64,000 nucleotides of DNA from Paracoccus acridae. GTDB taxonomy: Bacteria > Pseudomonadota > Alphaproteobacteria > Rhodobacterales > Rhodobacteraceae. Positions 1 through 8,977 of the stretch are shown piece after piece. The stretch covers positions 1 to 64,000 of the forward strand of contig NZ_BMIV01000009.1 in assembly GCF_014642735.1 (NCBI RefSeq). Direction: 5' to 3'. The notes below the pieces were generated by a model. It saw only the letters and a program-made list of their open reading frames with translations. It did no database searches and had not been told where the DNA came from. A program made the position numbers and the translations under genes. Within the stretch, counting starts at the first letter, position 1. Each line of letters begins with the position of its first letter.

Positions 1-414
1 GGGCTCGCATTCCGTGATCACGCCCCCATAGCGGCGCACCGTGTCCTTCTTGGCCTGCGGCGCGGTGCGCGGCATCACCACGTTGCAGGGAATGCCCCGC
101 CGCATCGCCGCATAGCTGAGGCAGGAGGCGTGGTTGCCCGAGGAATGCGTGGCAACCCCCCGCGCCGCCTGCGCCTCGTCCAGGCCAAAGACCGCATTGG
201 CGGCGCCGCGCACCTTGAAGGCGCCGGGCTCCTGGAAGTTCTCGCACTTGAAGAACAACCGCGCCCCCGTCAACTCGTCGAGATAATCCGAGGTCCGCAC
301 CGGCGTGCGGCGGATATGAGGCTGGATGCGCTCATGCGCAGACAGCATGTCCGCGTAAGTGGGGATGTGCAGGGGGGACGTCATCAGCGCGCGTGGCCTC
401 TTGTCTGCGATCAT
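1..414 (-). CDS. bhcB: beta-hydroxyaspartate dehydratase-like PLP enzyme, 3' end outside window
   Basis: This is the N-terminal 138 residues of a fold-type II PLP enzyme of the serine/threonine dehydratase family; the gene runs off the left edge. The segment ENFQEPGAFKVRGA holds the expected PLP lysine, followed by SSGNHASCLSYAA, the usual phosphate-contact region. By itself this could be any threonine-dehydratase-like protein. It lies 33 bp downstream of a bhcA-type aminotransferase on the same strand, and in Paracoccus the bhc genes encode BhcA, then BhcB, which deaminates beta-hydroxyaspartate to iminosuccinate. The symbol therefore rests on family plus neighbour. The ATG at 414 has AAGGG about 10 nt upstream; an in-frame ATG at 384 is the alternative start. 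Confidence 0.72.
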   Translation of the reverse strand, partial: MIADKRPRALMTSPLHIPTYADMLSAHERIQPHIRRTPVRTSDYLDELTGARLFFKCENFQEPGAFKVRGAANAVFGLDEAQAARGVATHSSGNHASCLSYAAMRRGIPCNVVMPRTAPQAKKDTVRRYGGVITECEP

Positions 415-447
415 GGGGCGCCCTTGGCGGGCGCGCCATCGGCCTTG

Positions 448-1635
448 TCAGGCATCGATCCCGGGTGCGGGCGTTTCCTGCAGGTATTGCATGGCAACGC
501 CGACGCCGCCCTTTTCATGCGGAACCTTGGCCTTGGCCAATCCCATCTCGACGCCGCTCAGCGCCCCGATCAGGGTCAGGTCGTTGATGTCGCCCAGATG
601 GCCGATGCGGAAAATCTTGTCCGCCACCTTCGACAGCCCGCTTCCCAGAGAGATGTTGTAGTGACGCAGGGCCTCGGACCGGAAATGGTCGGCGCTGTGC
701 CCTTCGGGCATGACGACGGCCGTCAGGACGCCGCTTTCGTGTCCCTGGCGGTTGCACAGCACATCCAGCCCCCAGGCACGCACGGCGGCACGCGTGGCCG
801 CGCCGTGACGCTGGTGCCGGGCGAAGATCGTGTCCAGCCCTTCCTCGTGCATCATCTTGATGGCCTCGACCAGGCCATAGAGCATGTTGGTCGCCGGGGT
901 GTAAGGGAAATAGCCCTTGGCATTGATGGCGATCATGTCGTGCCAATCCCAATAGGACCGGCGTGTGCCCCCCGCCTTCGACACCTCCACCGCCTTGGCG
1001 CTGACCGCGTTGAAGCTGATCCCCGGCGGCAGCATCAGGCCCTTCTGCGACCCCGAGACCGCCACATCGACGCCCCATTCGTCGAACCGGAAATCGATCG
1101 ACCCCAGCCCGGAAATCGTATCCACCATCAGCAGCGCCGGGTGTCCGGCCGCATCAAGGGCGCGCCGCACATCGGCGATCGGCGAGACCGAGCCGGTCGA
1201 GGTTTCGTTGTGGACGACGCAGACAGCCTTTATCTTGTGGCCGCTGTCGGCGCGAAGGCGCTGTTCGATCTGGTCGGGATCGGCCCCGGAACGCCAGTCC
1301 CCGCCGATGAACTCGGCCTCGATGCCAAGCTTCTCGGCCATCTTCTTCCACAGCGTGGCAAAATGGCCGGTTTCATACATCAGGACGCTGTCGCCTTCCC
1401 GAAGGACATTGGCAAGCGCCGCTTCCCATGCCCCGGTGCCCGAGGACGGATAGATGATCACGTCCTGCGTGGTCTTGAAGATGGTCTTGATCGCGGCAAG
1501 CGCCTCAAGTCCCAGTTCGCCGAACTCGGGGCTGCGGTGGTCGATCACCTGTGCGGACATCGCGCGCAGGACACGGTCGGGCACCGGGCTTGGGCCGGGT
1601 ATCTGCAGAAAGTGCCGTCCGGAAACATGGGTCAT
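448..1635 (-). CDS. bhcA: aspartate-glyoxylate aminotransferase (class V)
   Basis: This 395-residue class V PLP aminotransferase resembles serine/alanine-glyoxylate aminotransferases. It opens with the substrate-loop pattern IPGPSPVPDRV, has the TISGLGSIDF segment with the PLP aspartate, and SGSQKGLMLPPG with the PLP lysine. Its length matches BhcA of Paracoccus, which transfers the amino group of aspartate to glyoxylate to give glycine and oxaloacetate in the beta-hydroxyaspartate cycle. The start was set at the ATG (1635) preceded by GTGAGGGAACCCAG; the TTG 18 bp upstream would place the Shine-Dalgarno inside the gene. A bhcB-like dehydratase follows 33 bp downstream, which supports bhcA over plain serine-glyoxylate aminotransferase. 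A dyad at 1684-1699 is the likely control site. Confidence 0.78.
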   Translation of the reverse strand: MTHVSGRHFLQIPGPSPVPDRVLRAMSAQVIDHRSPEFGELGLEALAAIKTIFKTTQDVIIYPSSGTGAWEAALANVLREGDSVLMYETGHFATLWKKMAEKLGIEAEFIGGDWRSGADPDQIEQRLRADSGHKIKAVCVVHNETSTGSVSPIADVRRALDAAGHPALLMVDTISGLGSIDFRFDEWGVDVAVSGSQKGLMLPPGISFNAVSAKAVEVSKAGGTRRSYWDWHDMIAINAKGYFPYTPATNMLYGLVEAIKMMHEEGLDTIFARHQRHGAATRAAVRAWGLDVLCNRQGHESGVLTAVVMPEGHSADHFRSEALRHYNISLGSGLSKVADKIFRIGHLGDINDLTLIGALSGVEMGLAKAKVPHEKGGVGVAMQYLQETPAPGIDA

Positions 1636-1683
1636 CTGGGTTCCCTCACTCAAAGCGCCAGGCGCTGCCTATTTGCATAATGT

Positions 1684-1699
1684 ATTCATTATTACGAAT
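1684..1699. promoter_or_regulatory. candidate bhc operator, ATTC-N8-GAAT dyad
   Basis: An inverted repeat ATTC-N8-GAAT is centred about 57 bp upstream of the bhcA start in an AT-rich island. A second overlapping dyad, ATAATG-N4-CATTAT, covers 1677-1692. The same ATTC-N8-GAAT arrangement recurs at 3219-3234, about 61 bp upstream of the permease gene. In Paracoccus the bhc genes are controlled by the IclR-type regulator BhcR; that this is its site is inference, and no bhcR gene is in the window. Confidence 0.5.
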
Positions 1700-1779
1700 G
1701 ACGTGTCAATGGGCCTGTGGCTTTCCGCCCCGACTTCCTCCGATCCGGCCGGGGGCAGTACCCCCGGCCGCAGTTGCTC

Positions 1780-3165
1780 TCAGTTGGGGATGACGACGAA
1801 GATCAGCCACAGGACCAGCGGCGAGACCAGGGTGACGAGCGTGCCGAACTTCATCAGCTGCTTGAAGAAGATCTGCCTGTCGATTCCTTGTGCGTTGGCC
1901 AGAACCAGGGCCCCGCTGGTCGAGAAGGGGCTGACATCCACAATCGTCGATGCCACGGCCATGCCGGCAATGAAGCTGATCGCGCCGATGCCGCCGTCCC
2001 CTTGCAGGAACGGAACGGCAAGCGGGATCAGCGCCCCCAGCAAGGCCGTCGAGGAGGCAAAGGCCGACACGATGCCGCCGATATAGAACAGCAGCAGCGC
2101 CGCCAGCATCGGCGACGCCATCGAGGCCACGCTGTTGCCCACGAAGTCGATGGTTCCCATGTTCTCGAGCACGGCGATATAGGTTCCGACGCCGGTGATC
2201 AGCATGATTTCCGGCCAGGCGATCTGCCCGACGGAACGCTTCTGATGGGTCGGCTGGCAAAGCGCGATCAGCAGGCCGACCGTGAGCGAGACAAAGCCGA
2301 TGTCCATCTTGAAGGCCAGAACCATGAGGGCAACGGCCGCCAGGCCGACCAGGGTCAGGATCTGGACCGGGCTGCCATCCTTCATGTTGGCATAGGACAC
2401 GTCATCGACCAGCTTGTTGGTGTCGCCGCCTCCGCCTTCCTTCGCTACGCGCTTCGACAGGGCCTCGGCCTCGCTGTCACCGAAGATTTGCGGGCCGCTG
2501 GCCGACCGGGCGATCTCGACATGGGGGACGGGATAGGCTTCGCCCAGGTCGGCACGGGCGCGCATCAGCTCACGTCCGCCCAGCATCATGAACAGGATCA
2601 GGACGACGATGCCGTTGCACAGGAAGCTGGCGGCAGCGGTGGTCAGCGGGCTCAGCGGCAGGCCCGCGCGTTCGACGACGCCATTCGTGATGCCGCCGAA
2701 TATCCCCAAGGGCGAGAAGGCCCCGGCAGAGGCGCCCATGGCCACCATCATCCCCATCAGGAGAGGAGAAATCTGATACCGGAAGGCAAAGCTGAGGGCG
2801 ATGGGGGCGACGATCGCCACGGCCCCGGGCGTCACGGCGCCGATCGAGGTCAGCACCGCTGCGATCGCGAACATGATCCAGGGAATAAGCCCGACCCGGC
2901 CCTTGACCGCCCGGACGGCGGCACGGACGATCCAGTCGATCGTGCCGTTGTTCTGGGCCAGTGCGAACAGCCAGGTGATGCCCGCCAGCGTCAGGAACAA
3001 CCCGCTGGGAAAGTCGGCGATGATGTCGCGGGTGGTTACCCCGGCAACCAGTGTTCCCACCAGGAATGCGCCGACGAAGGCAAGAACACCGATGTTGATG
3101 GGCAATAATGTGGCGATAACGAACATCGCACAAAGCAATAGGATGGCGATCAGGTGATCAGTCAT
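1780..3165 (-). CDS. SLC13/MatC-type dicarboxylate permease
   Basis: This is a 461-residue, very hydrophobic polytopic membrane protein. The N-terminal half (MTDHLIAILLLCAMFVIATL, PINIGVLAFVGAFLVGTLV) resembles the MatC dicarboxylate-carrier N-terminal domain of the ion-transporter superfamily, and repeated hairpin segments such as SIGAVTPGAVAIVAP and GASAGAFSPLGIFGG fit that fold. Residues roughly 190-265 form a polar cytoplasmic loop. A strong Shine-Dalgarno (GGAGGGGAGG) precedes the ATG at 3165. It sits directly upstream of bhcA on the same strand, separated by 144 bp that carry the bhc dyad, and has a matching dyad in front of itself. A small organic acid taken up for the bhc pathway (glycolate, glyoxylate or a dicarboxylate) is the inferred substrate; the sequence does not fix it. 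Confidence 0.75.
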   Translation of the reverse strand: MTDHLIAILLLCAMFVIATLLPINIGVLAFVGAFLVGTLVAGVTTRDIIADFPSGLFLTLAGITWLFALAQNNGTIDWIVRAAVRAVKGRVGLIPWIMFAIAAVLTSIGAVTPGAVAIVAPIALSFAFRYQISPLLMGMMVAMGASAGAFSPLGIFGGITNGVVERAGLPLSPLTTAAASFLCNGIVVLILFMMLGGRELMRARADLGEAYPVPHVEIARSASGPQIFGDSEAEALSKRVAKEGGGGDTNKLVDDVSYANMKDGSPVQILTLVGLAAVALMVLAFKMDIGFVSLTVGLLIALCQPTHQKRSVGQIAWPEIMLITGVGTYIAVLENMGTIDFVGNSVASMASPMLAALLLFYIGGIVSAFASSTALLGALIPLAVPFLQGDGGIGAISFIAGMAVASTIVDVSPFSTSGALVLANAQGIDRQIFFKQLMKFGTLVTLVSPLVLWLIFVVIPN

Positions 3166-3212
3166 GCAGGCCTCCCCTCCTGGACATGTGATGATCCGGG
3201 AAGGCTACTCAG

Positions 3213-3243
3213 ATTCGAATTCATAATAAAGAATAAATTATTC
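3213..3243. promoter_or_regulatory. AT-rich operator region upstream of the MatC-type permease
   Basis: Several overlapping dyads occur here: ATTCGAAT at 3213-3220, ATTC-N8-GAAT at 3219-3234 (same half-sites and spacing as upstream of bhcA) and GAATAA-A-TTATTC at 3231-3243. The surrounding 3166-3542 interval has no convincing gene; the short open frames in it have no family signature or ribosome site. Transcripts toward the permease and toward the ribbon-helix-helix regulator must both begin in this interval. Confidence 0.5.
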
Positions 3244-3525
3244 GGCATCCGACCAATGGTTATCGCTGCGACATGCCCGTTGGATCAGTGATGCTATTCA
3301 GCCAGTTATGCTGATCGAACTGCCCGACCAAGCCACCATCCGGTTCTTGGCATATCACTCGGTTGGGCCATGCCTGTCGCAGCAGAACCGGCTTGAAGCG
3401 AAGATGCGCACCGTCTGGAACGGCGCCCGAAGAACCGTCCTGGGACAGAAGGCGCTCTGCTTCCTCCAGTTTTTCGCGTCACGGCCAAGATCCACCCTTG
3501 ATCCTGATTTCATATCATCCATATA

Positions 3526-3541
3526 CCATCCATGTGGATGG
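3526..3541. promoter_or_regulatory. palindrome at the start of the ribbon-helix-helix gene
   Basis: A perfect 7-bp inverted repeat, CCATCCA-TG-TGGATGG, ends 1 bp before the ATG at 3543. A further half-site-like ATCATCCA lies just upstream around 3515-3522. Ribbon-helix-helix proteins of the CopG class commonly bind short palindromes over their own promoter, so this is a candidate autoregulatory operator, overlapping the ribosome-binding region. Confidence 0.5.
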
Positions 3542-3542
3542 A

Positions 3543-3968
3543 ATGAAAATGATGGCAGAGATACGTAGCCTGCGGGACAAGACACCCGAAACCGAAAAGA
3601 TCACGATCAACCTCGGCTATGTCGATCTTGGCCGCATCGATCTTCTGGTCCAGGAAGGATTCTATTCGAACCGCAGCGACTTCATCAGGACGGCGATCCG
3701 CAACCAGCTGGACAGCCACCGCGACATCGTCGCCCGGTCCGTCGAACGGCACATGATGGACATGGGCCTGAGGGATTTCAGCCGGGCCGAGCTTGAGGCC
3801 GCCCAAAAGGCCGGTGAGGTCCTGCATGTGAAGGTGGTCGGCCTGGCACGCTTCGACCCGGACATCACGCCGGAACTGGCAAGGGCCACGATCGGTTCGA
3901 TCTCGGTCTTGGGGGCGTTGCAGGCCAGCCCCGACGTCAGGAAGGCCCTGGCGGACCGAATTCTCTAG
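3543..3968 (+). CDS. CopG-family ribbon-helix-helix transcriptional regulator
   Basis: This 141-residue protein has an N-terminal ribbon-helix-helix motif at about residues 15-55: the beta strand KITINLGYVDLG, a first helix DLLVQEGFYSNR and the second helix SDFIRTAIRNQLDSH. The remaining 85 residues (RDIVARSVERHMMDMGLRDFSRAELE and onward) form an uncharacterised C-terminal extension seen in longer CopG-like regulators. The chosen ATG begins M-K-M-M; the upstream in-frame extension is low-quality and crosses the palindrome at 3526-3541. The gene lies 20 bp upstream of a PHB-depolymerase-type esterase and probably forms an operon with it, so a local role in polymer or ester metabolism is inferred. 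Confidence 0.8.
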   Translation: MKMMAEIRSLRDKTPETEKITINLGYVDLGRIDLLVQEGFYSNRSDFIRTAIRNQLDSHRDIVARSVERHMMDMGLRDFSRAELEAAQKAGEVLHVKVVGLARFDPDITPELARATIGSISVLGALQASPDVRKALADRIL

Positions 3969-3988
3969 CCCCTGCAAAGGACAAACGG

Positions 3989-5023
3989 ATGAAGACCTTT
4001 GACGTCGGCGCCTTGCGCCAGGCGATGGCCAAGCTTCGGCTTGACGGGCCGAACGATCTTGTGCAACGCACCCTGGCCCAGCATGGGCTGAGCGTTCCGG
4101 GCGAGGGGACGGGCTTTCAACCGCCCTTTGGACCGTCGGGCGCGCAATCCGCCGCGGATCCGGTTCCGCCGGGCGCCAGCATCACGACCGACCGCTTCTC
4201 CTGCAAGGCAGGCAGCCGCGAGTATCTGGCCTATCTGCCCGCCTCGGCCGGCAAGGGCATCCGGGGCATGATCGTCATGCTGCACGGCTGCACGCAGACC
4301 CCGGCCGATTTCGCGCGCGGGACGGGCATGAACGCCTTGGCCGAAGAACACCGGCTGCTGATCCTTTATCCCCATCAGTCGCGCGGCGAGAACGCCCAGT
4401 CCTGCTGGAACTGGTTCAGCATCGGCGATCAGCGCCGGGGCCGGGGCGAGCCCGAGATCCTGGCGCAGATGACGCTTGACCTGGCAGGCCGCCACAAGGT
4501 GCCCCGGGACCGGATCTTCGTGGCGGGTCTTTCCGCCGGTGCGGCCATGGCCGTCATCCTGGGCCAGACGCATCCCGATGTCTTTGCCGCGGTCGGCGCC
4601 CATTCCGGCCTGCCCTTCGGCGCTGCCAGGGATGTCCCTTCCGCCTTCGCCGCCATGAACGGCAACGACCCCGGCCAGACCGCGCCGCGCCGGGACGCAA
4701 GACCGACTCCGACCATCGTCTTTCACGGCAGCGCCGACCGGACCGTCCATCCCCTGAACGGAGAGCGGATCGCCGCAGCCACCCTGGCCGCAGGACCCGA
4801 CCAGACCGTTCTGGAACGCAAGACCGGCAGGATCGGCTCTCGCGGTTACAGCCGCGAGATCACCGCGCTTGTGGACGGCCGCATCCTTCTGGAACACTGG
4901 ATCGTCAACGGTTTGGGACATGCCTGGTCGGGCGGCAAGCCCGGCGGATCCTATACCGACCCCCAAGGCCCCGATGCCAGTGCCGAGATGGTGCGCTTCT
5001 TCCTGGACCGGCCGGCGCGCTGA
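3989..5023 (+). CDS. PHB depolymerase family esterase
   Basis: This 344-residue alpha/beta hydrolase belongs to the family of poly(3-hydroxybutyrate) depolymerase-like esterases and feruloyl-esterase relatives. Visible features are the oxyanion strand MIVMLHGCTQTPADFARGTGMNALAEE, typical of this family; the nucleophile elbow GLSAGAAM (Ser near residue 185); an acidic residue in FHGSADRTVHPLNG; and the catalytic His in GLGHAWSGG. No signal peptide is visible; the first 70 residues are a variable N-terminal segment, so an intracellular role is more likely than secretion. The AAAGGACAAACGG ribosome site is good. It is the second gene after the CopG-type regulator. The substrate could be PHB, a short-chain ester or a xenobiotic ester. 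Confidence 0.82.
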   Translation: MKTFDVGALRQAMAKLRLDGPNDLVQRTLAQHGLSVPGEGTGFQPPFGPSGAQSAADPVPPGASITTDRFSCKAGSREYLAYLPASAGKGIRGMIVMLHGCTQTPADFARGTGMNALAEEHRLLILYPHQSRGENAQSCWNWFSIGDQRRGRGEPEILAQMTLDLAGRHKVPRDRIFVAGLSAGAAMAVILGQTHPDVFAAVGAHSGLPFGAARDVPSAFAAMNGNDPGQTAPRRDARPTPTIVFHGSADRTVHPLNGERIAAATLAAGPDQTVLERKTGRIGSRGYSREITALVDGRILLEHWIVNGLGHAWSGGKPGGSYTDPQGPDASAEMVRFFLDRPAR

Positions 5024-5072
5024 CATCCTTGCACCGTGCCGCCCACGCTTCGGCCGGCCCAACGCCCGATGC

Positions 5073-5756
5073 TCAGGGCAACTGGCCCAGATAGCTTCGG
5101 ACCTCCTCTGCTTGCGTCATCCCCGGCAGGATCTCTCCCTGAAGCTCGGGTGGCACGGTCCAGCCGGGATCCACGCCCGTCATGTCCGGCAGTTCGTGGG
5201 CGATGCCCTGGTGGCATTCGATGCAGGTGCGTTCGCCGGACAGAAGATACCTGGTGTGGATTTCGGCCGCGCGGGGGGCTTGTCGTCCCAGGTCCATCGC
5301 GATGGCCGAATGGCAGTTGCGGCATTCCAGGCTGTCATTCGCCTTGAGCCGCGCCCATTCGCGCTTGGCCATCACCAGGCGATGTTCCAGAAACTCCTGC
5401 CTTGTGTCGATGGTGCCGAAGATCGAACCCCAGACCTCTTTCGAGGCCTGCATCTTGCGGGCGATCTTGTCGGTCCAGTCATGCGGAACGTGACATGCAG
5501 GGCAACCCGCCCGCACCCCGGACCGGTTCGAGTAATGGACCGTGTGGGACATTTCCTCGTACACGTTGTCGCGCATCTCGTGGCAGGAAATGCAGAAGCC
5601 CTCGGTATTGGTGAATTCCAGGGCCGTGTTGAACGCCCCCCAGAACACGACGCCGCCGACAAAGCCGCCAAGCGTCAGGAAACCCAAACCCAGGGTGCCC
5701 GCCGGGGTCCACAGGACACGCCAGAACCAGCGGAAAGGTTGCAGGATCCGGCGCAT
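5073..5756 (-). CDS. napC: periplasmic nitrate reductase tetraheme cytochrome NapC
   Basis: This 227-residue membrane-anchored tetraheme c-type cytochrome of the NapC/NirT/NrfH family moves electrons from ubiquinol to NapAB. One N-terminal transmembrane helix (about residues 18-42) anchors a periplasmic domain carrying four CxxCH motifs: CISCH, CPACH, CRNCH and CIECH. The first is followed by EM, a NapC-type heme environment. It is the last gene of the nap operon, starting 1 bp after napB, with GGGGAGGGAATGAC as ribosome site. Its 3' end converges on the esterase gene across 49 bp with no strong terminator hairpin that I can see. Confidence 0.96.
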   Translation of the reverse strand: MRRILQPFRWFWRVLWTPAGTLGLGFLTLGGFVGGVVFWGAFNTALEFTNTEGFCISCHEMRDNVYEEMSHTVHYSNRSGVRAGCPACHVPHDWTDKIARKMQASKEVWGSIFGTIDTRQEFLEHRLVMAKREWARLKANDSLECRNCHSAIAMDLGRQAPRAAEIHTRYLLSGERTCIECHQGIAHELPDMTGVDPGWTVPPELQGEILPGMTQAEEVRSYLGQLP

Positions 5757-5757
5757 G

Positions 5758-6216
5758 TCATTCCCTCCCCGCGCCGGTCGCGCCCATCTCGGACATGTCG
5801 GTGAAGGTGTTCTCGATCAGGGCGGCCGCATCCGCCTGGGGCACATGGCACTGGGTGCAGAAATAGCGCCTGGGCGACACGTCGGCCAGCATCTGCCCCT
5901 CGCGCGTCATGTAATGGGTGATCGAGATCATCGGCGCGCCGGACCCTTGCGTCATCTCGCGCGTGTGGCAGGACATGCAGCGGTTGGTGTTGACCGAAAG
6001 CTGATATCCCTCGATCGAATGGGGAATGATCGGCGGCTGTTCGGGATAGGCGCGCATCTGCCGCACGTCGTCGGTGACGAAGCGGGGGATCGGCGCGGCC
6101 GGACCCGACTGCATCGGATCGGGCTGGGGCCCGGACAGTTCGGACACGTTCTGCGCCATGACGAAGCTGGCGGCAAAGCAGGCGGCAAGGACAAGCGAAA
6201 GGCGGATCTGTCCCAT
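5758..6216 (-). CDS. napB: periplasmic nitrate reductase diheme subunit NapB
   Basis: This 152-residue diheme cytochrome c passes electrons from NapC to NapA in the periplasm. The signal peptide spans about residues 1-21 ([21 protein letters not shown]) and two heme motifs are present, CMSCH and CTQCH. The start was placed at the ATG whose A overlaps the napA stop codon (TGATG); an in-frame ATG 27 bp upstream would add nine residues in front of the signal peptide and overlap napA further. Gene order and translational coupling agree with an obligate NapAB complex. Confidence 0.94.
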   Translation of the reverse strand: MGQIRLSLVLAACFAASFVMAQNVSELSGPQPDPMQSGPAAPIPRFVTDDVRQMRAYPEQPPIIPHSIEGYQLSVNTNRCMSCHTREMTQGSGAPMISITHYMTREGQMLADVSPRRYFCTQCHVPQADAAALIENTFTDMSEMGATGAGRE

Positions 6217-8723
6217 CACACGCGCTCCACCCGGACCGCGCATTTCTTGAAATCGGTCTGCTTCGAGATCGGGTCCGTCGCGTCCAGCGTCACCTTGTTG
6301 ATCAGTTGGCTGGCGTCAAACCAGGGCACGAAGATCACGCCGGGCGGCATCCGGTTGCGGCCGCGGGTTTCCACGCGGCTGCGGATCTCGCCCCGGCGAG
6401 AGACGATGCGCACCTCCATCCCCTGGTTCAGGCCGCGCTCGCGGGCGTCGATGGCGTTCATGAAGACCTTGGCGCCCGGAAAGGCCTTGTAAAGCTCGGG
6501 CACGCGCATCGTCATCGACCCGGAATGCCAGTGTTCCAGAACCCGGCCCGTCACTAGCCACATGTCGAATTCGTCGTCGGGGCTTTCGGCGGGCGGTTCA
6601 TAGGGAACGGCGATGATGACCGCCCGGCCATCGGGGTTGCCATAGAATTCGACCCCCTTGCCCGGCTTGACGTAAGGATCGTAACCCTCGCGGAAGCGCC
6701 ACAGGGTTTCCTGGCCGTCCACGACCGGCCATCGCAGACCGCGCACATCGTCGCTTTGATAGACGTCATAGGGGGCAAGGTCGTGGCCGTGCCCGCGACC
6801 GAATGCGGCATATTCCTCGAACAGGCCCTTCTGGATGTAGAAGCCGAAATCCCTGGCCTCCTGGTTCGCGTAATCCTCGCGCAGGTCTGCCAGCGGGAAT
6901 TGGTCCACCTGGCCGTTGGCGAAGCAGACGTCGAACAGGGTCTTGCCGCGAAACTCGGGGTGGGCGTCGAGGATCTCGGCGGGCCAGGTTTCGTCGGTGG
7001 TGAAGCGTTTCGAGAATTCGACAAGCTGCCACAGATCCGACCGTGCCTCGCCCGGCGCGTCGACAAGCTGGTGCCAGGCATGGGTGCGCCGTTCGGCATT
7101 GCCATAGACGCCTTCCTTCTCGACCCACATGGCGGCCGGAAGGATGATGTCGGCGGCCATCGCCGTCACCGTCGGATAGGCGTCCGACACCACGATCAGG
7201 TTGTCGGGGTTGCGATAGCCTTGGTATGTCTCGTTCTGGGAATTGGGCGCGGCCTGAAGGTTGTTGTTCACCTGGATCCAATAGAAGTTCAGCACCCCGT
7301 CCTTCAGCATCCGGTCCTGCAGCACGGCGTGAAAGCCGGGCTTCGTGTTCAGAAGCCCGTGCGGCAGCTTCCACAATTCCTCGGTATGGGCGACATGTTC
7401 GGGGTTCGTGACCACCATGTCGGCGGGCAGGCGGTGGGCAAAGGTCCCCACCTCGCGCGCCGTGCCGCAGGCCGAGGGTTGGCCCGTCAGCGAGAAGGGC
7501 GAATTGCCCGGTTCCGAGATCTTTCCGGTCAGCAGATGGATGTTATAGAGCATCTGGTTGGCCCAGACGCCCCGGACATGCTGGTTGAACCCCATCGTCC
7601 ACAGCGACATGACCTTCCGTTCGGGATCTGCGTAAATCTCGGCCAGATCCTCCAGGAAGCCCGGCTCGACCCCGGAAAGCTCGCTGACGTAGTCCAGCGT
7701 ATAGGTCGAGACATGCTCCTTGAAGGCCTCGAAGTCGCTGTCCTCCATCAGGCCGGGATTGCCGGCGCCGGTGGCGGCCAGTTCCAGTTCGTGTTCGGGC
7801 CGCAGGCCATAGCCGATATTGGTGGCGCCTTTCTTGAAGACCGTATGCCGGTCCACGAAGTCCTGGTTCACGCGCCCGGTCTGGATGATGTGGTTGGCGA
7901 TATAGTTCAGGATCGCCAGGTCGGTGCCCGGCTTGAACACGATCGGGATGTCGGCCAGATCCATCGACCGGTGGGTGAAGGTGGACAGGACCGCGCATTT
8001 CACATGCGGCGTTCCCAGGCGGCGGTCGGCCAGCCGGGTCCACAGGATCGGATGCATCTCGGCCATGTTCGATCCCCACAACACGAAGGCATCGGCATGT
8101 TCGAAATCGTCATAGCAGCCCATCGGCTCGTCGATGCCGAAGGTGCGCATAAAGGCCACGGCGGCCGAGGCCATGCAGTGGCGCGCATTGGGATCGAGGT
8201 TGTTCGACCGGAACCCCGCCCGCATCAGCTTGGTCGCCGCATATCCCTCCAGCACGGTCCACTGGCCCGACCCGAACATGCCGATCCCCTCGGGACCCTT
8301 TTCGGCCAGGACCTTCTTGACCCTTTCGGCCATGACGTCGAAGGCCTCGTCCCAGCTGACCGGCTCGAATTCGCCGTTCTTGTCGAACTGGCCGTTCGTC
8401 TTGCGCATCAGCGGCGTGGTCAGGCGGTCGGCGCCGTACATGATCTTGGACAGGAAATAGCCCTTGACGCAGTTCAGCCCGCGATTGACCTCGTGCTGCA
8501 TGTCGCCATGGGTTGCGACGACCTTGCCTTCCTTGACCCCGACCATCACGCCGCAGCCGGTGCCGCAGAACCGGCAGGGCGCCTTGGACCACTGGATCTT
8601 CAGCGCCTCGACCCCGCCCGGAACGGGCTGGGACAGCGCCTGCTGCGGCAGGCCCGCGGCGGACGCGGCAAGCGCTGCGGCATGCGCCTTGAGAAGCTGG
8701 CGCCGGGTCAGGTCAAGGGGCAT
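6216..8723 (-). CDS. napA: periplasmic nitrate reductase catalytic subunit NapA
   Basis: This 835-residue molybdoenzyme reduces nitrate to nitrite. It carries a twin-arginine signal ([22 protein letters not shown]), an N-terminal 4Fe-4S motif [12 protein letters not shown] with the fourth Cys in [11 protein letters not shown], and bis-MGD-binding domains through to the C-terminus; a molybdenum-ligating Cys is expected near [15 protein letters not shown]. The length is that of full NapA. It overlaps napD by 16 bp, as expected for translational coupling with the chaperone that binds its Tat signal. Together with NapB and NapC it forms the aerobic or redox-balancing nitrate reductase of Paracoccus. 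Confidence 0.97.
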   Translation of the reverse strand: MPLDLTRRQLLKAHAAALAASAAGLPQQALSQPVPGGVEALKIQWSKAPCRFCGTGCGVMVGVKEGKVVATHGDMQHEVNRGLNCVKGYFLSKIMYGADRLTTPLMRKTNGQFDKNGEFEPVSWDEAFDVMAERVKKVLAEKGPEGIGMFGSGQWTVLEGYAATKLMRAGFRSNNLDPNARHCMASAAVAFMRTFGIDEPMGCYDDFEHADAFVLWGSNMAEMHPILWTRLADRRLGTPHVKCAVLSTFTHRSMDLADIPIVFKPGTDLAILNYIANHIIQTGRVNQDFVDRHTVFKKGATNIGYGLRPEHELELAATGAGNPGLMEDSDFEAFKEHVSTYTLDYVSELSGVEPGFLEDLAEIYADPERKVMSLWTMGFNQHVRGVWANQMLYNIHLLTGKISEPGNSPFSLTGQPSACGTAREVGTFAHRLPADMVVTNPEHVAHTEELWKLPHGLLNTKPGFHAVLQDRMLKDGVLNFYWIQVNNNLQAAPNSQNETYQGYRNPDNLIVVSDAYPTVTAMAADIILPAAMWVEKEGVYGNAERRTHAWHQLVDAPGEARSDLWQLVEFSKRFTTDETWPAEILDAHPEFRGKTLFDVCFANGQVDQFPLADLREDYANQEARDFGFYIQKGLFEEYAAFGRGHGHDLAPYDVYQSDDVRGLRWPVVDGQETLWRFREGYDPYVKPGKGVEFYGNPDGRAVIIAVPYEPPAESPDDEFDMWLVTGRVLEHWHSGSMTMRVPELYKAFPGAKVFMNAIDARERGLNQGMEVRIVSRRGEIRSRVETRGRNRMPPGVIFVPWFDASQLINKVTLDATDPISKQTDFKKCAVRVERV

Positions 8724-8977
8724 GGTAGTTCCTCCGTTTCCTCGGCGTGTTCGAAGACCATGCTGGCCGCGAGAACGCCCTTCATCAGGTTGATTTCGGT
8801 CAGCCGGTCCCCCAGCGTCCCGGTGCTATTCCCTTCGATGGTGACGATCAGGCGGGTGGCGTCGCCTCCGTGGATTTCGACGCCTTCCAGCCGCCCGACC
8901 AGGTCGCGAACCTCTGCCATCGCTTCCGGGGCGACCGTCACGACGGCGGATGACACATGCCAGCGTGGCTCAGGCAT
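8708..8977 (-). CDS. napD: NapA signal-peptide chaperone NapD
   Basis: This 89-residue ferredoxin-fold protein of the NapD family begins [18 protein letters not shown], the family start pattern, and contains [20 protein letters not shown] in its middle. NapD binds the twin-arginine signal of NapA and holds it back from export until the molybdenum cofactor is inserted. It overlaps napF upstream by 8 bp and napA downstream by 16 bp, so translation of all three is probably coupled. Confidence 0.93.
   Translation of the reverse strand: MPEPRWHVSSAVVTVAPEAMAEVRDLVGRLEGVEIHGGDATRLIVTIEGNSTGTLGDRLTEINLMKGVLAASMVFEHAEETEELPCPLT

Noticed and set aside
1-1635. Possible serine cycle or photorespiration locus (serine-glyoxylate aminotransferase)
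   Set aside because: The neighbouring gene is a dehydratase with the threonine-dehydratase fold, as in the bhc cluster, which fits the beta-hydroxyaspartate cycle better.
3308-3585. Two short open frames on both strands between the permease and the CopG gene
   Set aside because: They overlap each other, have no ribosome site or family match and lie in a regulatory interval.
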